Assembly: GCA_958295915.1 (NCBI GenBank)
Contig: OY282381.1
Coordinates: 2,688,722-2,752,721, forward strand
DNA from: an uncultured Caldilineaceae bacterium
GTDB lineage: Bacteria > Chloroflexota > Anaerolineae > Caldilineales > Caldilineaceae
DNA length: 64,000 bases
Direction: 5' to 3'
Shown: in pieces, positions 17,383 through 25,964 of the stretch
Layout of the letters: every line of letters starts with the position of its first letter
Position numbering within the stretch: the stretch's first letter is position 1
Position numbers and translations under genes: made by a program
The notes under the pieces: model-generated
What the model was told of the DNA's origin: nothing
Seen by the model: the letters and a program-made list of their open reading frames with translations, nothing else
The model's database searches: none

Positions 17383-18651
17383 CTACAGATTGCGCAGCTG
17401 ATCCGCGATGCTGACGCCAACCGCGTGGGTTTTGGCTTTGTGGATCGGCTGTTTGCCCCGGTGTCGGGTACGGTGGGGGATCGAAGACTCGTCTGGCTTG
17501 TCGCTGAAGCTGATGATCAGACACCCTTGCTCCTTCAACCACAAAATGGCCTCGCGCACCTCTTGCGTGATGCAGATTTCCTGGTTGAAGCGTTCCTCGG
17601 CCGGCATATCATCAGCCAGATTGTTCATATGTTCCAACGTCGCTAGAAACTCCTCCCGCCGGAACTGTTTGAACGGCGTGGGATCCCCTTGCGCAACTGC
17701 GGTGTTGACGGCTTCGTGGGCCTGGCGCATCGCTTCGCTCACTCGTCCGCCCCCGGCGATGCAGACCTCGACATAGCGGACAAACTGCTCAAATGTCTGC
17801 ACTGCTCCGCCTTCGATCCGTTCCAACAGATCCGCGCAGTCGAGGCCGTCGTTGTTGAGAACGAGGCAGATATACGCCAGATAATCCTGATTGTCCCCGG
17901 TCAGGTGATGATATCGGGCGCGGTTGAGATGTTCATAATGTTGCGCGAACAGCTTGGCATCGAATCGATTGCCCAGCAGGCTGCCCACCGTGCGATACAG
18001 CCCTTTCAGACGCGCCACATCGATGGCCCGGTTGTTGCGCCCCCGCGCGCCGATGGCCGTCTTGTCTAAATCGAGAATGACCACTGTATTTCTGTCCATC
18101 CGCAAGCCGTTCTGCGCTGCCCAGCGGATCCAGTCTACCAGTTGGCTCCAACGGTTTGCCTCGAACATACCCGTCGCCACATCGGCGACAAAATGCTCTG
18201 ATTCGTTGGCCTTTTCGTTGCCGATAAAGCAGGCGCTGGGCAGGGCCGCGCCTCTGCCCGCGTCGATCCGGCTCTGCTCCCGATCGCGGGATGAACCCCT
18301 CTCTGCGCCCAAGGCGCGCATCACCTGAAAAGTGTGACCATCGCCGGAAAGCGTATCGCCGATCAACAGCAACTCAGCGATGGTGGCGCGTCGTTGTCGT
18401 TGCGCCTTCTCCAGGATCCACAGGGCCACCTGAGCATATGACTCCTGTTGCTTGCGGGGAACAACGCGGCTGGGGAGCCCCAATTGGTAGCGGGCTGATT
18501 TCAGGCCAGGCAGTTGGCGCGTGATCGGTTCCAGGCTGCGGTAGATGATCAGATCACCGACAAGCTCATCAAGGGATGCCAGCCCAAAGTTTTCAACGGC
18601 AATCGGATATGCTTCTCGTGTTTGCGTGTTGCCCAATTCCGCACCTTCCAT
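17383..18651 (-). CDS. HAD-superfamily-like protein of unknown function
   Basis: This 422-residue soluble protein carries a convincing HAD motif I, VVILDLDKTAIG, with Asp194 and Asp196. Near the end a motif-II-like strand LIISFSDKP is visible, and there is also an earlier LLLIGDTLSGDG at about 95-105 that resembles motif IV. In ordinary HAD phosphatases motif IV comes after I and II, so either the early motif is coincidental or the order is permuted. The middle is a long helical region (210-370) that could be a cap. It lies between asd and ftsH on the same strand with 157- and 82-base gaps. I do not recognise a characterised homologue, and a phosphatase role is only suggested. Confidence 0.55.
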   Translation of the reverse strand: MEGAELGNTQTREAYPIAVENFGLASLDELVGDLIIYRSLEPITRQLPGLKSARYQLGLPSRVVPRKQQESYAQVALWILEKAQRQRRATIAELLLIGDTLSGDGHTFQVMRALGAERGSSRDREQSRIDAGRGAALPSACFIGNEKANESEHFVADVATGMFEANRWSQLVDWIRWAAQNGLRMDRNTVVILDLDKTAIGARGRNNRAIDVARLKGLYRTVGSLLGNRFDAKLFAQHYEHLNRARYHHLTGDNQDYLAYICLVLNNDGLDCADLLERIEGGAVQTFEQFVRYVEVCIAGGGRVSEAMRQAHEAVNTAVAQGDPTPFKQFRREEFLATLEHMNNLADDMPAEERFNQEICITQEVREAILWLKEQGCLIISFSDKPDESSIPHRTRHRGKQPIHKAKTHAVGVSIADQLRNL

Positions 18652-18808
18652 TCGCTACGCCTGCCGCAACGCTGACGAACAGCCTTGTCTAGGGATCGTC
18701 GCACATTTTGCGTATATGCGCAAATTGCGTAAGAGAAGGAACGGGCTATGAGCTACACGCCTCCGTTGGATTCGAAGTTTTCTGATCCAAGACTAAAGCG
18801 CTTGGGCT

Positions 18809-19915
18809 TTACGGGCTGAACCTGTAAAGCGCCCGTCGCGGCCGTTCTGCCTTCAGATATCCCTGCGACACCAGAAACTCGGCGTTGAGCAGGCTGCCGC
18901 CGGCCGCTCCGCGGATTGTGTTGTGGCCCAGAGCCAGGAACTTCATGTGAAAAAGCGGATCGGCCCGCAGCCGGCCGACGACTGTCGTCATGCCGGGGAT
19001 GCTGCCGCTCAGCCGGTCCATGCGCGGCTGGGGTCGGTCGGTCTCCGCCCGGTAGAGGATCGCCGGCCGGGGCGCGCTGGGCAGACCCAAGCGCTGGGGC
19101 AGGGGATCGTACTCCGCCCACACCTGCCGCGCATCTTCCAAACCAGGCCGGCGGGCGAACGCCACACTGATCGCCGCCAGATGCGAGTTGCGCACCGGCA
19201 CTCGGTTGCAGTGGGCGCTGACGACGAAATCTGCCAACTGCACGCCCCGGCCGTCAAATCTTCCCAGCAGTTTCTGTGGCTCGCGGCGTTCCATCTTCTC
19301 CTCTTCGGCGTCGATGAACGGTATCACATTGTCGATAACATCCATCGACGGCACGCCGGGGTACCCCGCTCCGCTGACGGCCTGCATCGTGACCACAAAA
19401 ACCTTTTCGACGCCAAACGCTTCGTGCAGCGGGTGTAGCGCACTTACCAGATGGGTTGTGGAGCAGTTGGGATTGGTGACGATGAACCCCTGCCAGCCCC
19501 GCTGTCGACGCTGGGCATCGATCAGCCCTACATGCTCTGGGTTGACCTCTGGGATCAGCAGAGGCACATCCGGCTCATAGCGGTAGGCGCTGGCATTGCT
19601 GCATACGATGTAGCCGGCTGCGGCCAGCTCCGCTTCGATAGATCTGGCCGGCCCGCCGGGCAAGGCGCTGAACACCAACTGGCAGTCGATGCCCGGCGCC
19701 ATCTCCTGCAGGACGCAGCCCCGCAGCGGGTCCGGCATATCGCCCCGCAACAGCCAATTGCAGGCATCCACATAGCGCTTGCCCACATTGCGTTGCGATG
19801 CGCACAGCGCGCTGATCTCAAACCAGGGATGGCCCTGCAACATCTGCACAAATCGTTGTCCCACTGCGCCGGTCGCGCCCAGCACGCCCACGCGGATCTT
19901 TGACTGACTGTTCAT
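18809..19915 (-). CDS. asd: aspartate-semialdehyde dehydrogenase
   Basis: This 368-residue cytoplasmic enzyme reduces aspartyl phosphate to aspartate semialdehyde, the step shared by lysine, threonine and methionine synthesis. It belongs to the archaeal/fungal-type branch: GATGAVGQRFVQML (NADP loop), the active-site NPNCSTT with nucleophilic Cys, GAGYPGVPS, and SAHCNRVPV with the catalytic His. The C-terminal ALGHNTIRGAAGGSLLNAE also fits. It directly follows hom and lysC in the same direction, so all three early pathway genes sit together. The start at 19915 has no strong Shine-Dalgarno, but the Rossmann strand begins within seven residues, which leaves little choice. The 86-base gap to hom contains a dispersed repeat. 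Confidence 0.93.
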   Translation of the reverse strand: MNSQSKIRVGVLGATGAVGQRFVQMLQGHPWFEISALCASQRNVGKRYVDACNWLLRGDMPDPLRGCVLQEMAPGIDCQLVFSALPGGPARSIEAELAAAGYIVCSNASAYRYEPDVPLLIPEVNPEHVGLIDAQRRQRGWQGFIVTNPNCSTTHLVSALHPLHEAFGVEKVFVVTMQAVSGAGYPGVPSMDVIDNVIPFIDAEEEKMERREPQKLLGRFDGRGVQLADFVVSAHCNRVPVRNSHLAAISVAFARRPGLEDARQVWAEYDPLPQRLGLPSAPRPAILYRAETDRPQPRMDRLSGSIPGMTTVVGRLRADPLFHMKFLALGHNTIRGAAGGSLLNAEFLVSQGYLKAERPRRALYRFSP

Positions 19916-19921
19916 TGGCTA

Positions 19922-19992
19922 GTTTCCAGTTTCGAGTATCTGCAGTGCACTGATCGCTGACCGCAAAGCGGCTGTACTCAGCATCACTGGCA
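19922..19992. repeat. dispersed palindromic intergenic repeat, copy B (degenerate)
   Basis: GTTTCCAG, TTTCGAGTA, CTGCAGTGCACTGA resemble the copy at 56281-56338. The second half (19960-19985) repeats the first bases after the Kelch gene at 11177-11202. It lies between hom and asd, so it is transcribed within the operon. Confidence 0.5.
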
Positions 19993-20001
19993 ACTGCAGT
20001 T

Positions 20002-21159
20002 TCAGCGCAGCTCCATCACATCGCTCAATACGCCGGCCGCCGTCGCCTCTACTCCCGCGCCCCGCCCCTGAATGACCAGCGGGTTCGGGCTGTACCAGCA
20101 GCTGTAGAGTTCGACTAGATTGTCTGTGCCGCTCAGACGCCCCAGAGGGCTCTCCTTCGCCACTGCCGTCAGGCCGACACAGCACGCGCCCTCTGCCAGC
20201 GTGGCCGTGTAACGCAGAACCTTGCCCTCAGAGGCGGCACGCGCCGCCTCTTGGCGGTAGCGTTCGTCCAGCGATGGCAACTCCGCCAGAAAATTGTCTA
20301 CGCTCAGGTCGGCCAGCCTTTCCGGGTACAGACCGCTGACCTGCACCTGATCCATCTCCATGCGCCAGCCCATCCCCCGCGCCAGAATCAGGGCCTTGCG
20401 GGCCACATCGATGCCGCCCAGATCATCGCGTGGATCCGGCTCGGTATAGCCCAGTCGGAACGCCTCCCGCACCGTTTCGCTGAAGGCGCGGCCTTCTTCC
20501 AGGCCGGTCATCAGATAGCCCAGAGTGCCGCTGAACGCGCCGGCGATGCGCTCGATCTCGTCGCCGCTGGACACCAAGCGGTTGAGCGTAGCGATCACTG
20601 GCAGGCCGGCGCCTACAGTTGTCTCCCAGCGGGTCTGGCCCAGGGTACGCGGCGCGTCGGCAGCGGCCCGGCTGCGGCTGAGCTGGTCGTACACTGCCTG
20701 TTCGATGGTCAGCGGTTTCTTGTTCGCCAATACAACCTGATAGCCTCGATTCAGGGCCAGAAACAGGGCCTCCACTGTCGCATCCGAGGCGGTGCAGTCG
20801 ATGACGACCGCGCCTGGCTGCCCAACGATGTCAACAATCGCGGCCAGATCCTCCTGGATGCCACCCAGCGGATGGTTCGTCAGCGCGCGCCCCTGCTCTT
20901 TCAGCTGCAGAATTTCAGTCAGCTGCCTGTCCGAGAAGCCATCATCCGGCTCCACCACCGCGCCGCGGCTATCGCACAAGGCGAGGAAGCGGATGCGTAG
21001 ATCGTACTGTTCGGCATGAAAGGCTCGCTTCGCCACAATCTGCCGCAACAACGCTTGGCCAACGCCGCCCAACCCCAATAAGATGACCGGTTTGGGCGCG
21101 GAAGCGATCCAACCCGCCCCTGTCGTCTGAATCGCTGAATCACCAAGAAAGTCGGCCAT
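20002..21159 (-). CDS. hom: homoserine dehydrogenase (ThrA/MetL type)
   Basis: This 385-residue enzyme reduces aspartate semialdehyde to homoserine, committing carbon to threonine and methionine. It matches the C-terminal half of fused AK-HSD enzymes rather than the ACT-containing stand-alone type: ILLGLGGVGQALL nucleotide loop, VVLANKKPLT, ETTVGAGLPVI, AGAFSGTLGYL, and the signature GYTEPDPRDDLGGIDVARK with catalytic Asp/Lys residues. The ATG at 21159 is preferred because GGAGT lies eight bases before it and it sits four bases after the lysC stop codon. An earlier in-frame ATG at 21183 would overlap lysC. Tight spacing means lysC and hom are co-translated. No ACT domain is present, so feedback control may act through LysC or the upstream riboswitch. 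Confidence 0.93.
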   Translation of the reverse strand: MADFLGDSAIQTTGAGWIASAPKPVILLGLGGVGQALLRQIVAKRAFHAEQYDLRIRFLALCDSRGAVVEPDDGFSDRQLTEILQLKEQGRALTNHPLGGIQEDLAAIVDIVGQPGAVVIDCTASDATVEALFLALNRGYQVVLANKKPLTIEQAVYDQLSRSRAAADAPRTLGQTRWETTVGAGLPVIATLNRLVSSGDEIERIAGAFSGTLGYLMTGLEEGRAFSETVREAFRLGYTEPDPRDDLGGIDVARKALILARGMGWRMEMDQVQVSGLYPERLADLSVDNFLAELPSLDERYRQEAARAASEGKVLRYTATLAEGACCVGLTAVAKESPLGRLSGTDNLVELYSCWYSPNPLVIQGRGAGVEATAAGVLSDVMELR

Positions 21160-21163
21160 GGCT

Positions 21164-22651
21164 CTACTCCGTTCCCAGTTCAAATGTATCGTGAATTGCG
21201 CGGATCGCCTCGTCTGCGGCCGCGTGGAGGACGACGAGGCTGATGTTGGCCTCGCTCGATCCCTGGGCGATGGCGATCACATTGATGCCCTGCGCCCCCA
21301 GCGCGCTGAAGACTCGTGCCGCAATGCCCGGTGTGCCCTTCATACCGGAGCCGATGACCGCCACGATCACGATATCCGGCTGGCTGGCGATCTCTTCAAT
21401 CAGGTGTTGGACCAGCTCCCGCGCAAACTCGACCTTGAGCGCCGCGATAACCGCTTCACCCTCCGGCTCTGGCACCACAAAACAGATGCTCTGCTCACTG
21501 CTGCCCTGGCTAATCATCAGCACATTGGCTTTCTGCCGGGCCACCGCTTCGAAGGTGCGGGCGGCGATGCCGGGCACGCCGATCATCCCGCGCCCGGCCA
21601 CTGTAATCAGCCGCAGATCCCGCACGGCAGTGATCGCTTTTACGCCGTGACGCAGCGCCCGTGTCTTTTCGACAATGTGGGTGCCTGGGTGAGTGGGATT
21701 GAATGTGTTGAGCACCCGCAGGGGTATCTTCTTTTCAATGGCTGGGGTCACGGTCTTGGGGTGCAGCACCTTGGCGCCGTAATAAGCCAACTCCGCTACC
21801 TCCGCGTAGGAAAGCTCCGGCATAGAGCGGGCGTTTGCAACGATGCGTGGATCGGCGGTCATAACGCCATCCACGTCTGTCCAGATCTGGATCTCGTCGG
21901 CATCGAGGGCTGCGCCCAGGATCGCCGCTGAATAGTCGGAACCACCGCGGCCCAATGTCGTGGGCACACCGTTTTCCGTAGCGCCGACAAAGCCGGTCAC
22001 GACCGGCGTCACGCCGCTCTGCATCATGGGCAGCAGGCGATCCCGGCAGCGGGTCACTGTCGGTGTCATCAGTGGATTGGCGTTGCCAAAGTCGTCATCG
22101 GTGATGATCAACTCGCCGGCGTCGACGAATTGGGCCTTGACACCGTTGGCCCGCAGCACAGCCGCCAGCAGCGGCGCGCTTAAGCGTTCGCCCACACCGC
22201 TGACGACATCCAGTCCCCGCTGCGTGAGTTCGCCGAGCACGGTGATGCTGCGGCACAGGCGCTCGAACTCCTGTAGGCGGTTGTCGAACAGCCTGCCCAG
22301 CCCGGCTCGCTCCACACCGTCCTCGATGAGCTGACCGGCCACCACCTGATGTCTTACCAACAACTGGCTGCGTCCGTCCCGGTAGGGGGCTTCGTCGCTG
22401 GCGGCGGCCGCCTGGGCCGCGTCGATCAACGTATTCGTCACCCCACTCATGGCGCTGACGACGACCAGCACGCCGGGGGCGCGCCCTACAGTGGCGCGCG
22501 AAACAACATTGCAGCCCTCCCTGTCTCCCCTCTGCTGGGCATCGCCGACGCCTTCGGCCTGTCTCCCGACCGCATCGGCCACAATTTGGGCTACACTGTG
22601 AATCGATTCCGTTGTGCCGACGGATGTCCCGCCGAATTTCATTACGATCAT
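21164..22651 (-). CDS. lysC: aspartate kinase
   Basis: This 495-residue enzyme phosphorylates aspartate, the first step to lysine, threonine and methionine. The kinase domain begins MIVMKFGGTSVG and includes VVVSAMSGVTNTL, FVGATENGVPTTLGRGGSDYSA, and EIQIWTDVDGVMTADPR. Two C-terminal ACT domains follow (GMIGVPGIAARTFEAVARQ and GSGMKGTPGIAARVFSALGAQ). Length suits a ThrA-like monofunctional kinase. A stretch of about 27 residues (roughly 31-57, GRQAEGVGDAQQRGDREG and after) appears inserted before the VVVSAMSG strand. It heads the lysC-hom-asd run, four bases before hom. A SAM-I riboswitch ends 195 bases upstream, so transcription should fall when S-adenosylmethionine is abundant. Confidence 0.94.
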   Translation of the reverse strand: MIVMKFGGTSVGTTESIHSVAQIVADAVGRQAEGVGDAQQRGDREGCNVVSRATVGRAPGVLVVVSAMSGVTNTLIDAAQAAAASDEAPYRDGRSQLLVRHQVVAGQLIEDGVERAGLGRLFDNRLQEFERLCRSITVLGELTQRGLDVVSGVGERLSAPLLAAVLRANGVKAQFVDAGELIITDDDFGNANPLMTPTVTRCRDRLLPMMQSGVTPVVTGFVGATENGVPTTLGRGGSDYSAAILGAALDADEIQIWTDVDGVMTADPRIVANARSMPELSYAEVAELAYYGAKVLHPKTVTPAIEKKIPLRVLNTFNPTHPGTHIVEKTRALRHGVKAITAVRDLRLITVAGRGMIGVPGIAARTFEAVARQKANVLMISQGSSEQSICFVVPEPEGEAVIAALKVEFARELVQHLIEEIASQPDIVIVAVIGSGMKGTPGIAARVFSALGAQGINVIAIAQGSSEANISLVVLHAAADEAIRAIHDTFELGTE

Positions 22652-22700
22652 GCGGATGAAAACCCAGTGGCTACATGTAAATCAGAATGAAAACTACAGT

Positions 22701-22774
22701 TTTAACGCAAAGGCGCAAAGAACTAGGCTACCCTGGTTTTTCTGTGCGTCTCTGCGTCCTGGCGTCATCGCGTT
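22701..22774. repeat. AACGC/GCGTT intergenic palindromic element, copy a
   Basis: This element of about 74 bases begins TTTAACGCAAAGGCGCAAAG and ends in CTGCGTCCTGGCGTCATCGCGTT, two imperfectly complementary halves. A partial second left half follows at 22790-22823. It sits between the riboswitch terminator and lysC and recurs between most array copies. Confidence 0.75.
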
Positions 22775-22845
22775 GGATTCTGAAACTGTTTTTAACGCAA
22801 AGGCGCAAGGGCGCAAAGAACTACAGAGGTCAGTGCTGATCACTG

Positions 22846-22880
22846 AAAAAAAACCTCCCGCCGCGCAGACGAGAGGTTTT
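22846..22880 (-). terminator. intrinsic terminator of the SAM-I riboswitch upstream of lysC
   Basis: A 12-bp stem (two G.T pairs) of AAACCTCTCGTC with its partner around a 5-base loop is followed on the transcribed strand by eight T. It lies directly after the aptamer and is the expected off-switch. Confidence 0.9.
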
Positions 22881-23018
22881 CAGACAAGTTCCTTCCTCTC
22901 ATCTTCCAGAATGTATCTGCCGGAATTGGCACCTACGCTACGGAAAGCGATTCGCCTTCCGCTGCCGGGTTGCCGAGGCTTCACAGGGCCGGTCCCTCCG
23001 CCTCTCTGGATAAGAGTC
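22881..23018 (-). promoter_or_regulatory. SAM-I (S-box) riboswitch controlling lysC-hom-asd
   Basis: Read on the minus strand, the sequence has the S-box core in order: CTCTTATCCAGAGAGG (P1/P2), GGAGGGACCGGCCC, TGAAGCC, GGCAACC, then GGTGCCAATTCCGGCAG, and the closing GATGAGAG that pairs with CTCTTATC (5' strand 23009-23016, 3' strand 22896-22903). The aptamer is about 121 bases. Sequence between its 3' end and the terminator can form the usual antiterminator with the P1 strand. Binding of S-adenosylmethionine should stop transcription before lysC. S-box control of aspartokinase/homoserine dehydrogenase genes fits methionine supply. Confidence 0.93.
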
Positions 23019-23127
23019 TAGCGATATTCAGTTGTTTCAGGTGAAATGATAACAGATGCAGAAGGATATGTCAAAATTCCAACTTATGTTATCTTCAATA
23101 GAATCTTTCTCTCTTCTCTCCTGGCCG

Positions 23128-24678
23128 CTATGGAGAGCCCTGACTACTTTCAAAGTTGACCCTGCTTTCCCAAATCCTGCCCTCTCCGATGTACTGCCCG
23201 GTCTCGATTTGGCGGATGTCATACTCTGGAAGCTGGCGTACCGCGATGCACGTTTGTTCGCTCATGAGGCCATGCTCACTGAAACTGAAGTCAAGGTTGT
23301 CAAAATTGTACTCCTTACGATAGACAGGCAGCTGATCCATGTCGACTGGAATCAGATGCAGGAAGAAGGGCGCTTCAGTATCTTCTTCGTTACATGCCTG
23401 ATTCACGTATAGCAGTTTGTTGTCGGTGAGATAAACGTCGTAGTTGGAACGTATGATTGGTTCCTTCGATTGGATGACTTCAGTTGTCTTTTCGATAAAC
23501 TCGGTATCATCCTTCCGCATCAGCATGACGTGGTCGAGCATGATATGGCCCCAACTATCCAGCGAGTCGTCGAAGAGTTCAAGTTGCAGACGCTTGTCGG
23601 CGACGGCAGCCAGCGGGTAGACGATCAAGTCGAGCCAGGCGTGATCCCGGCCGCGCCAAACCGCGACCTGCTCGCCATCGGCCAACAGGCGCAATCCGAC
23701 ATCGTGGCCCGAGCCGCCGGCGAGCAGGAAGGCGAGATGTTGACCGGCCCTCGCGCTGAACTCTGGTGAGAGCGCCTTTCCGGTCGCATTATCTCTCTGG
23801 CGCGGATGGTAGCTCGTCAGAAGACCAGGGCCGACGCGACTGAGATTCCACCGTTGGCCTTTGTACACGTCGTATTCGCTGCGGCTGGTGACGGCCTCGC
23901 CTTCAACGCGCCAACCATCCAGACCGCGCTCGAAGCGCCCGAGGAACTGTTCGCCAATGTAGCGATGGTCGCCGAGGCGAAAGCGATTGCCGGCAGGGTC
24001 GGTCGGCGACTTGTAGGCCAGGTCGCGGTCGGCAAACCGTTCGAGGACCCATTGATGGTCGCTGGCGTTAAAAGGCATCCACAGGTCGGGAGCGACTTTC
24101 ACAGCGTAGTTCGCACGGGAGAGCGCATCATCTGCCTGGAAGGCCGGCGGGTAGAGAAAAAAATTAACACCTCGCTGCTGGATATATCCGGAGGGCGGCC
24201 TACGATCGTGCGCTATTACGCGCTCGTGGTTGGGCTTACTGACCGGATTGCGGGCCATAGTCGCGTCAGTCAAACCGAAGGCATCGATGATTTTCAGGTC
24301 CGGAACGTAATAGAATGGGATACCGACGGCGCCGTAGGCCATCAGGGCATCGTCGGGGATCACCCCACGCTCCGCGTTCTCGTAAGGCTTCCATGACTGT
24401 ATCTGCATGTTGGCGAACTCACGGTGTTCCGTGAAGCGGGAGCCGACGGACTGTTGCGCGGACTGTCGGCGCAGGTCGTTGGAGATGGCGACGAGCATCG
24501 GCATCCCCGGCGCGGCGAGCAGCCAGCCCGCGTTCTTCTCATTGAGTTCGATGTGCAGACGCAGAATGCGTTCGCGTATCGCGGCGCCTTCGAACAGCAA
24601 GACGCCCTGCATCGCGCCTGCATAGAAGAGAACCGGGACGAACAGCGCGAGGGCCCAGGCCTGCGGGCTGGAAATCAC
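23128..24678 (-). CDS. array copy 1, C-terminal half (extracytoplasmic part, split by a poly-G frameshift)
   Basis: This 516-codon frame starts with a GTG immediately after a run of 14 G and continues what copy 4 reads as one protein: a last membrane helix ([18 protein letters not shown]), the conserved [14 protein letters not shown] segment, the variable region, the CBM66-like sandwich ([38 protein letters not shown]) and the 120-residue C-terminal domain ([23 protein letters not shown]). The G-run itself could serve as a Shine-Dalgarno, so it might be made as a separate polypeptide. A T3 instead of T4 near the end shifts the last codons, giving tail SSQGSP instead of the usual K. This is the copy closest to lysC, 110 bases from the riboswitch. 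Confidence 0.75.
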   Translation of the reverse strand: MISSPQAWALALFVPVLFYAGAMQGVLLFEGAAIRERILRLHIELNEKNAGWLLAAPGMPMLVAISNDLRRQSAQQSVGSRFTEHREFANMQIQSWKPYENAERGVIPDDALMAYGAVGIPFYYVPDLKIIDAFGLTDATMARNPVSKPNHERVIAHDRRPPSGYIQQRGVNFFLYPPAFQADDALSRANYAVKVAPDLWMPFNASDHQWVLERFADRDLAYKSPTDPAGNRFRLGDHRYIGEQFLGRFERGLDGWRVEGEAVTSRSEYDVYKGQRWNLSRVGPGLLTSYHPRQRDNATGKALSPEFSARAGQHLAFLLAGGSGHDVGLRLLADGEQVAVWRGRDHAWLDLIVYPLAAVADKRLQLELFDDSLDSWGHIMLDHVMLMRKDDTEFIEKTTEVIQSKEPIIRSNYDVYLTDNKLLYVNQACNEEDTEAPFFLHLIPVDMDQLPVYRKEYNFDNLDFSFSEHGLMSEQTCIAVRQLPEYDIRQIETGQYIGEGRIWESRVNFESSQGSP

Positions 24679-25771
24679 CCCCCCCCCCCCCGCACATATG
24701 TTCGAATGTGCGCATGCGCCGCAGCGCGCCCGCAGTCACAACCCCGAGATGCACGATGCCGGCCGCGGCGGGAACCGCCAGCAGCGGCCAGTAGAAATCC
24801 AGCGGCCTGTACTCGAAATGGTCACCCCCTATCCGCAGCGCATAGGCCATGTGAGCAACCACACACAGCAGCGCCAACCCATACGTCCCGTCCCGCTGTG
24901 ACTGCCAACGCGCCCGCAGGGCCAGCCACGACAGCGGCAGCAGCAGGTACAGTCCTGTCTCCAGAGCCGCGGCCACCAGGTAGCGGAAGCCCGATTCGTA
25001 CCATGGGCGAACGTGCTTGGCGTAGTAGGTGTTGGGCAGCCATTCGCCGTAGTAGCTGTAGCGGAACAGGTAGTGGGCTGCGACCAGGAGAGCGAAGGGG
25101 GCGATCAGGTAGCTACAGTCAGACCAGAACTCGCGCCCGGCGAGCCGCCTGCGTTCGCAGGCGCGCTGCACCGCAAACCAGCCGAAACAGCAGACTGCCA
25201 ACAGGGGGCCTTCGGGCCGCGTATACGCGGCTGCCGCCAGGCTCAGCGACGCTGCCAGCAGCCCCCAACGGTTGTCCCGGTACAGACCCAGACAGACTAC
25301 CGCCAGCACGATGAAGAAGGTGAACTGACGCGTCTCCAGCCCACCGCCCGAGGTCCAGACGGCAAAGGTCGCGCTGCTGCACAGCAGACCCAGCGCCATC
25401 CACCCCACCAGGCTTCTGTGGCGCATACCGGGCATGCGGCCTATCCACCACAGCATCGCGGCGATGGTGGTCGCTGTGCACACCACCGACAACCAGGGGG
25501 CCGCCTGCTCTGGCCTTACGCCGAAGATGCCCCAGATAGCTGCCAGTTCGAGCACCCACAGGAAGTTGGAGTAGCCTTCGACGTATTCGCCCGGGTTGAA
25601 CACCAGGCCGTGTCCTTCCAGCAGATTGCGGACATAGCGAAAGCTGATGAAGGCGTCATCGCATAGAAACCAGGCCAGGCTGGTCAGCCAGCCCAGAAGC
25701 GCCAACCAGGGCAGATAGAGCAGATAGAACAGAGGATGACGCGCCCCTCTCACAACTTGAAGCATAAACAT
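24539..25771 (-). CDS. array copy 1, N-terminal half (GT-C glycosyltransferase membrane domain, frameshifted)
   Basis: This 410-codon frame begins with the array's standard [12 protein letters not shown] start. It contains the full polytopic glycosyltransferase region ([42 protein letters not shown]). At about residue 365 it enters the 14-G run (HMCGGGGGDFQ) and leaves the family frame, ending about 45 out-of-frame residues later at 24539. With 13 or 10 G the frame would join the 516-codon C-terminal frame into one protein like copy 4. I read it as the OFF state of a phase-variable gene; a sequencing error in the homopolymer is the main alternative. Confidence 0.75.
   Translation of the reverse strand: MFMLQVVRGARHPLFYLLYLPWLALLGWLTSLAWFLCDDAFISFRYVRNLLEGHGLVFNPGEYVEGYSNFLWVLELAAIWGIFGVRPEQAAPWLSVVCTATTIAAMLWWIGRMPGMRHRSLVGWMALGLLCSSATFAVWTSGGGLETRQFTFFIVLAVVCLGLYRDNRWGLLAASLSLAAAAYTRPEGPLLAVCCFGWFAVQRACERRRLAGREFWSDCSYLIAPFALLVAAHYLFRYSYYGEWLPNTYYAKHVRPWYESGFRYLVAAALETGLYLLLPLSWLALRARWQSQRDGTYGLALLCVVAHMAYALRIGGDHFEYRPLDFYWPLLAVPAAAGIVHLGVVTAGALRRMRTFEHMCGGGGGDFQPAGLGPRAVRPGSLLCRRDAGRLAVRRRRDTRTHSASAHRTQ
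24678..24691 (-). repeat. poly-G tract (14) in array copy 1
   Basis: A run of 14 C on the plus strand (14 G in the gene) lies between the TGC codon of HMC and the family sequence resuming at VISSPQAW. The length puts the downstream part out of frame; 10 or 13 would keep it open. Confidence 0.85.
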
Positions 25772-25804
25772 AGCCCCGATTTCAGTGATATGGATCTGAA
25801 ACTG

Positions 25805-25888
25805 TTTTTAACGCAAAGGCGCAAGGGCGCAAAGAACTAGGCTAAACTGGTTTTTCTGTGCGTCTCTGCGTCCTGGCGTCATCGCGTT
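25805..25888. repeat. AACGC/GCGTT palindromic element, copy b
   Basis: This is the complete element (84 bases) in the spacer between array copies 1 and 2, flanked on both sides by TCTGAAACTG. It has the same orientation as copy a. Confidence 0.75.
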
Positions 25889-25964
25889 GGATTCTGAAAC
25901 TGTCTTATGTTATCTTCAATAGAATCTTTCTCTCTTCTCTCCTGGCCGCTATGGAGAGCCCTGA

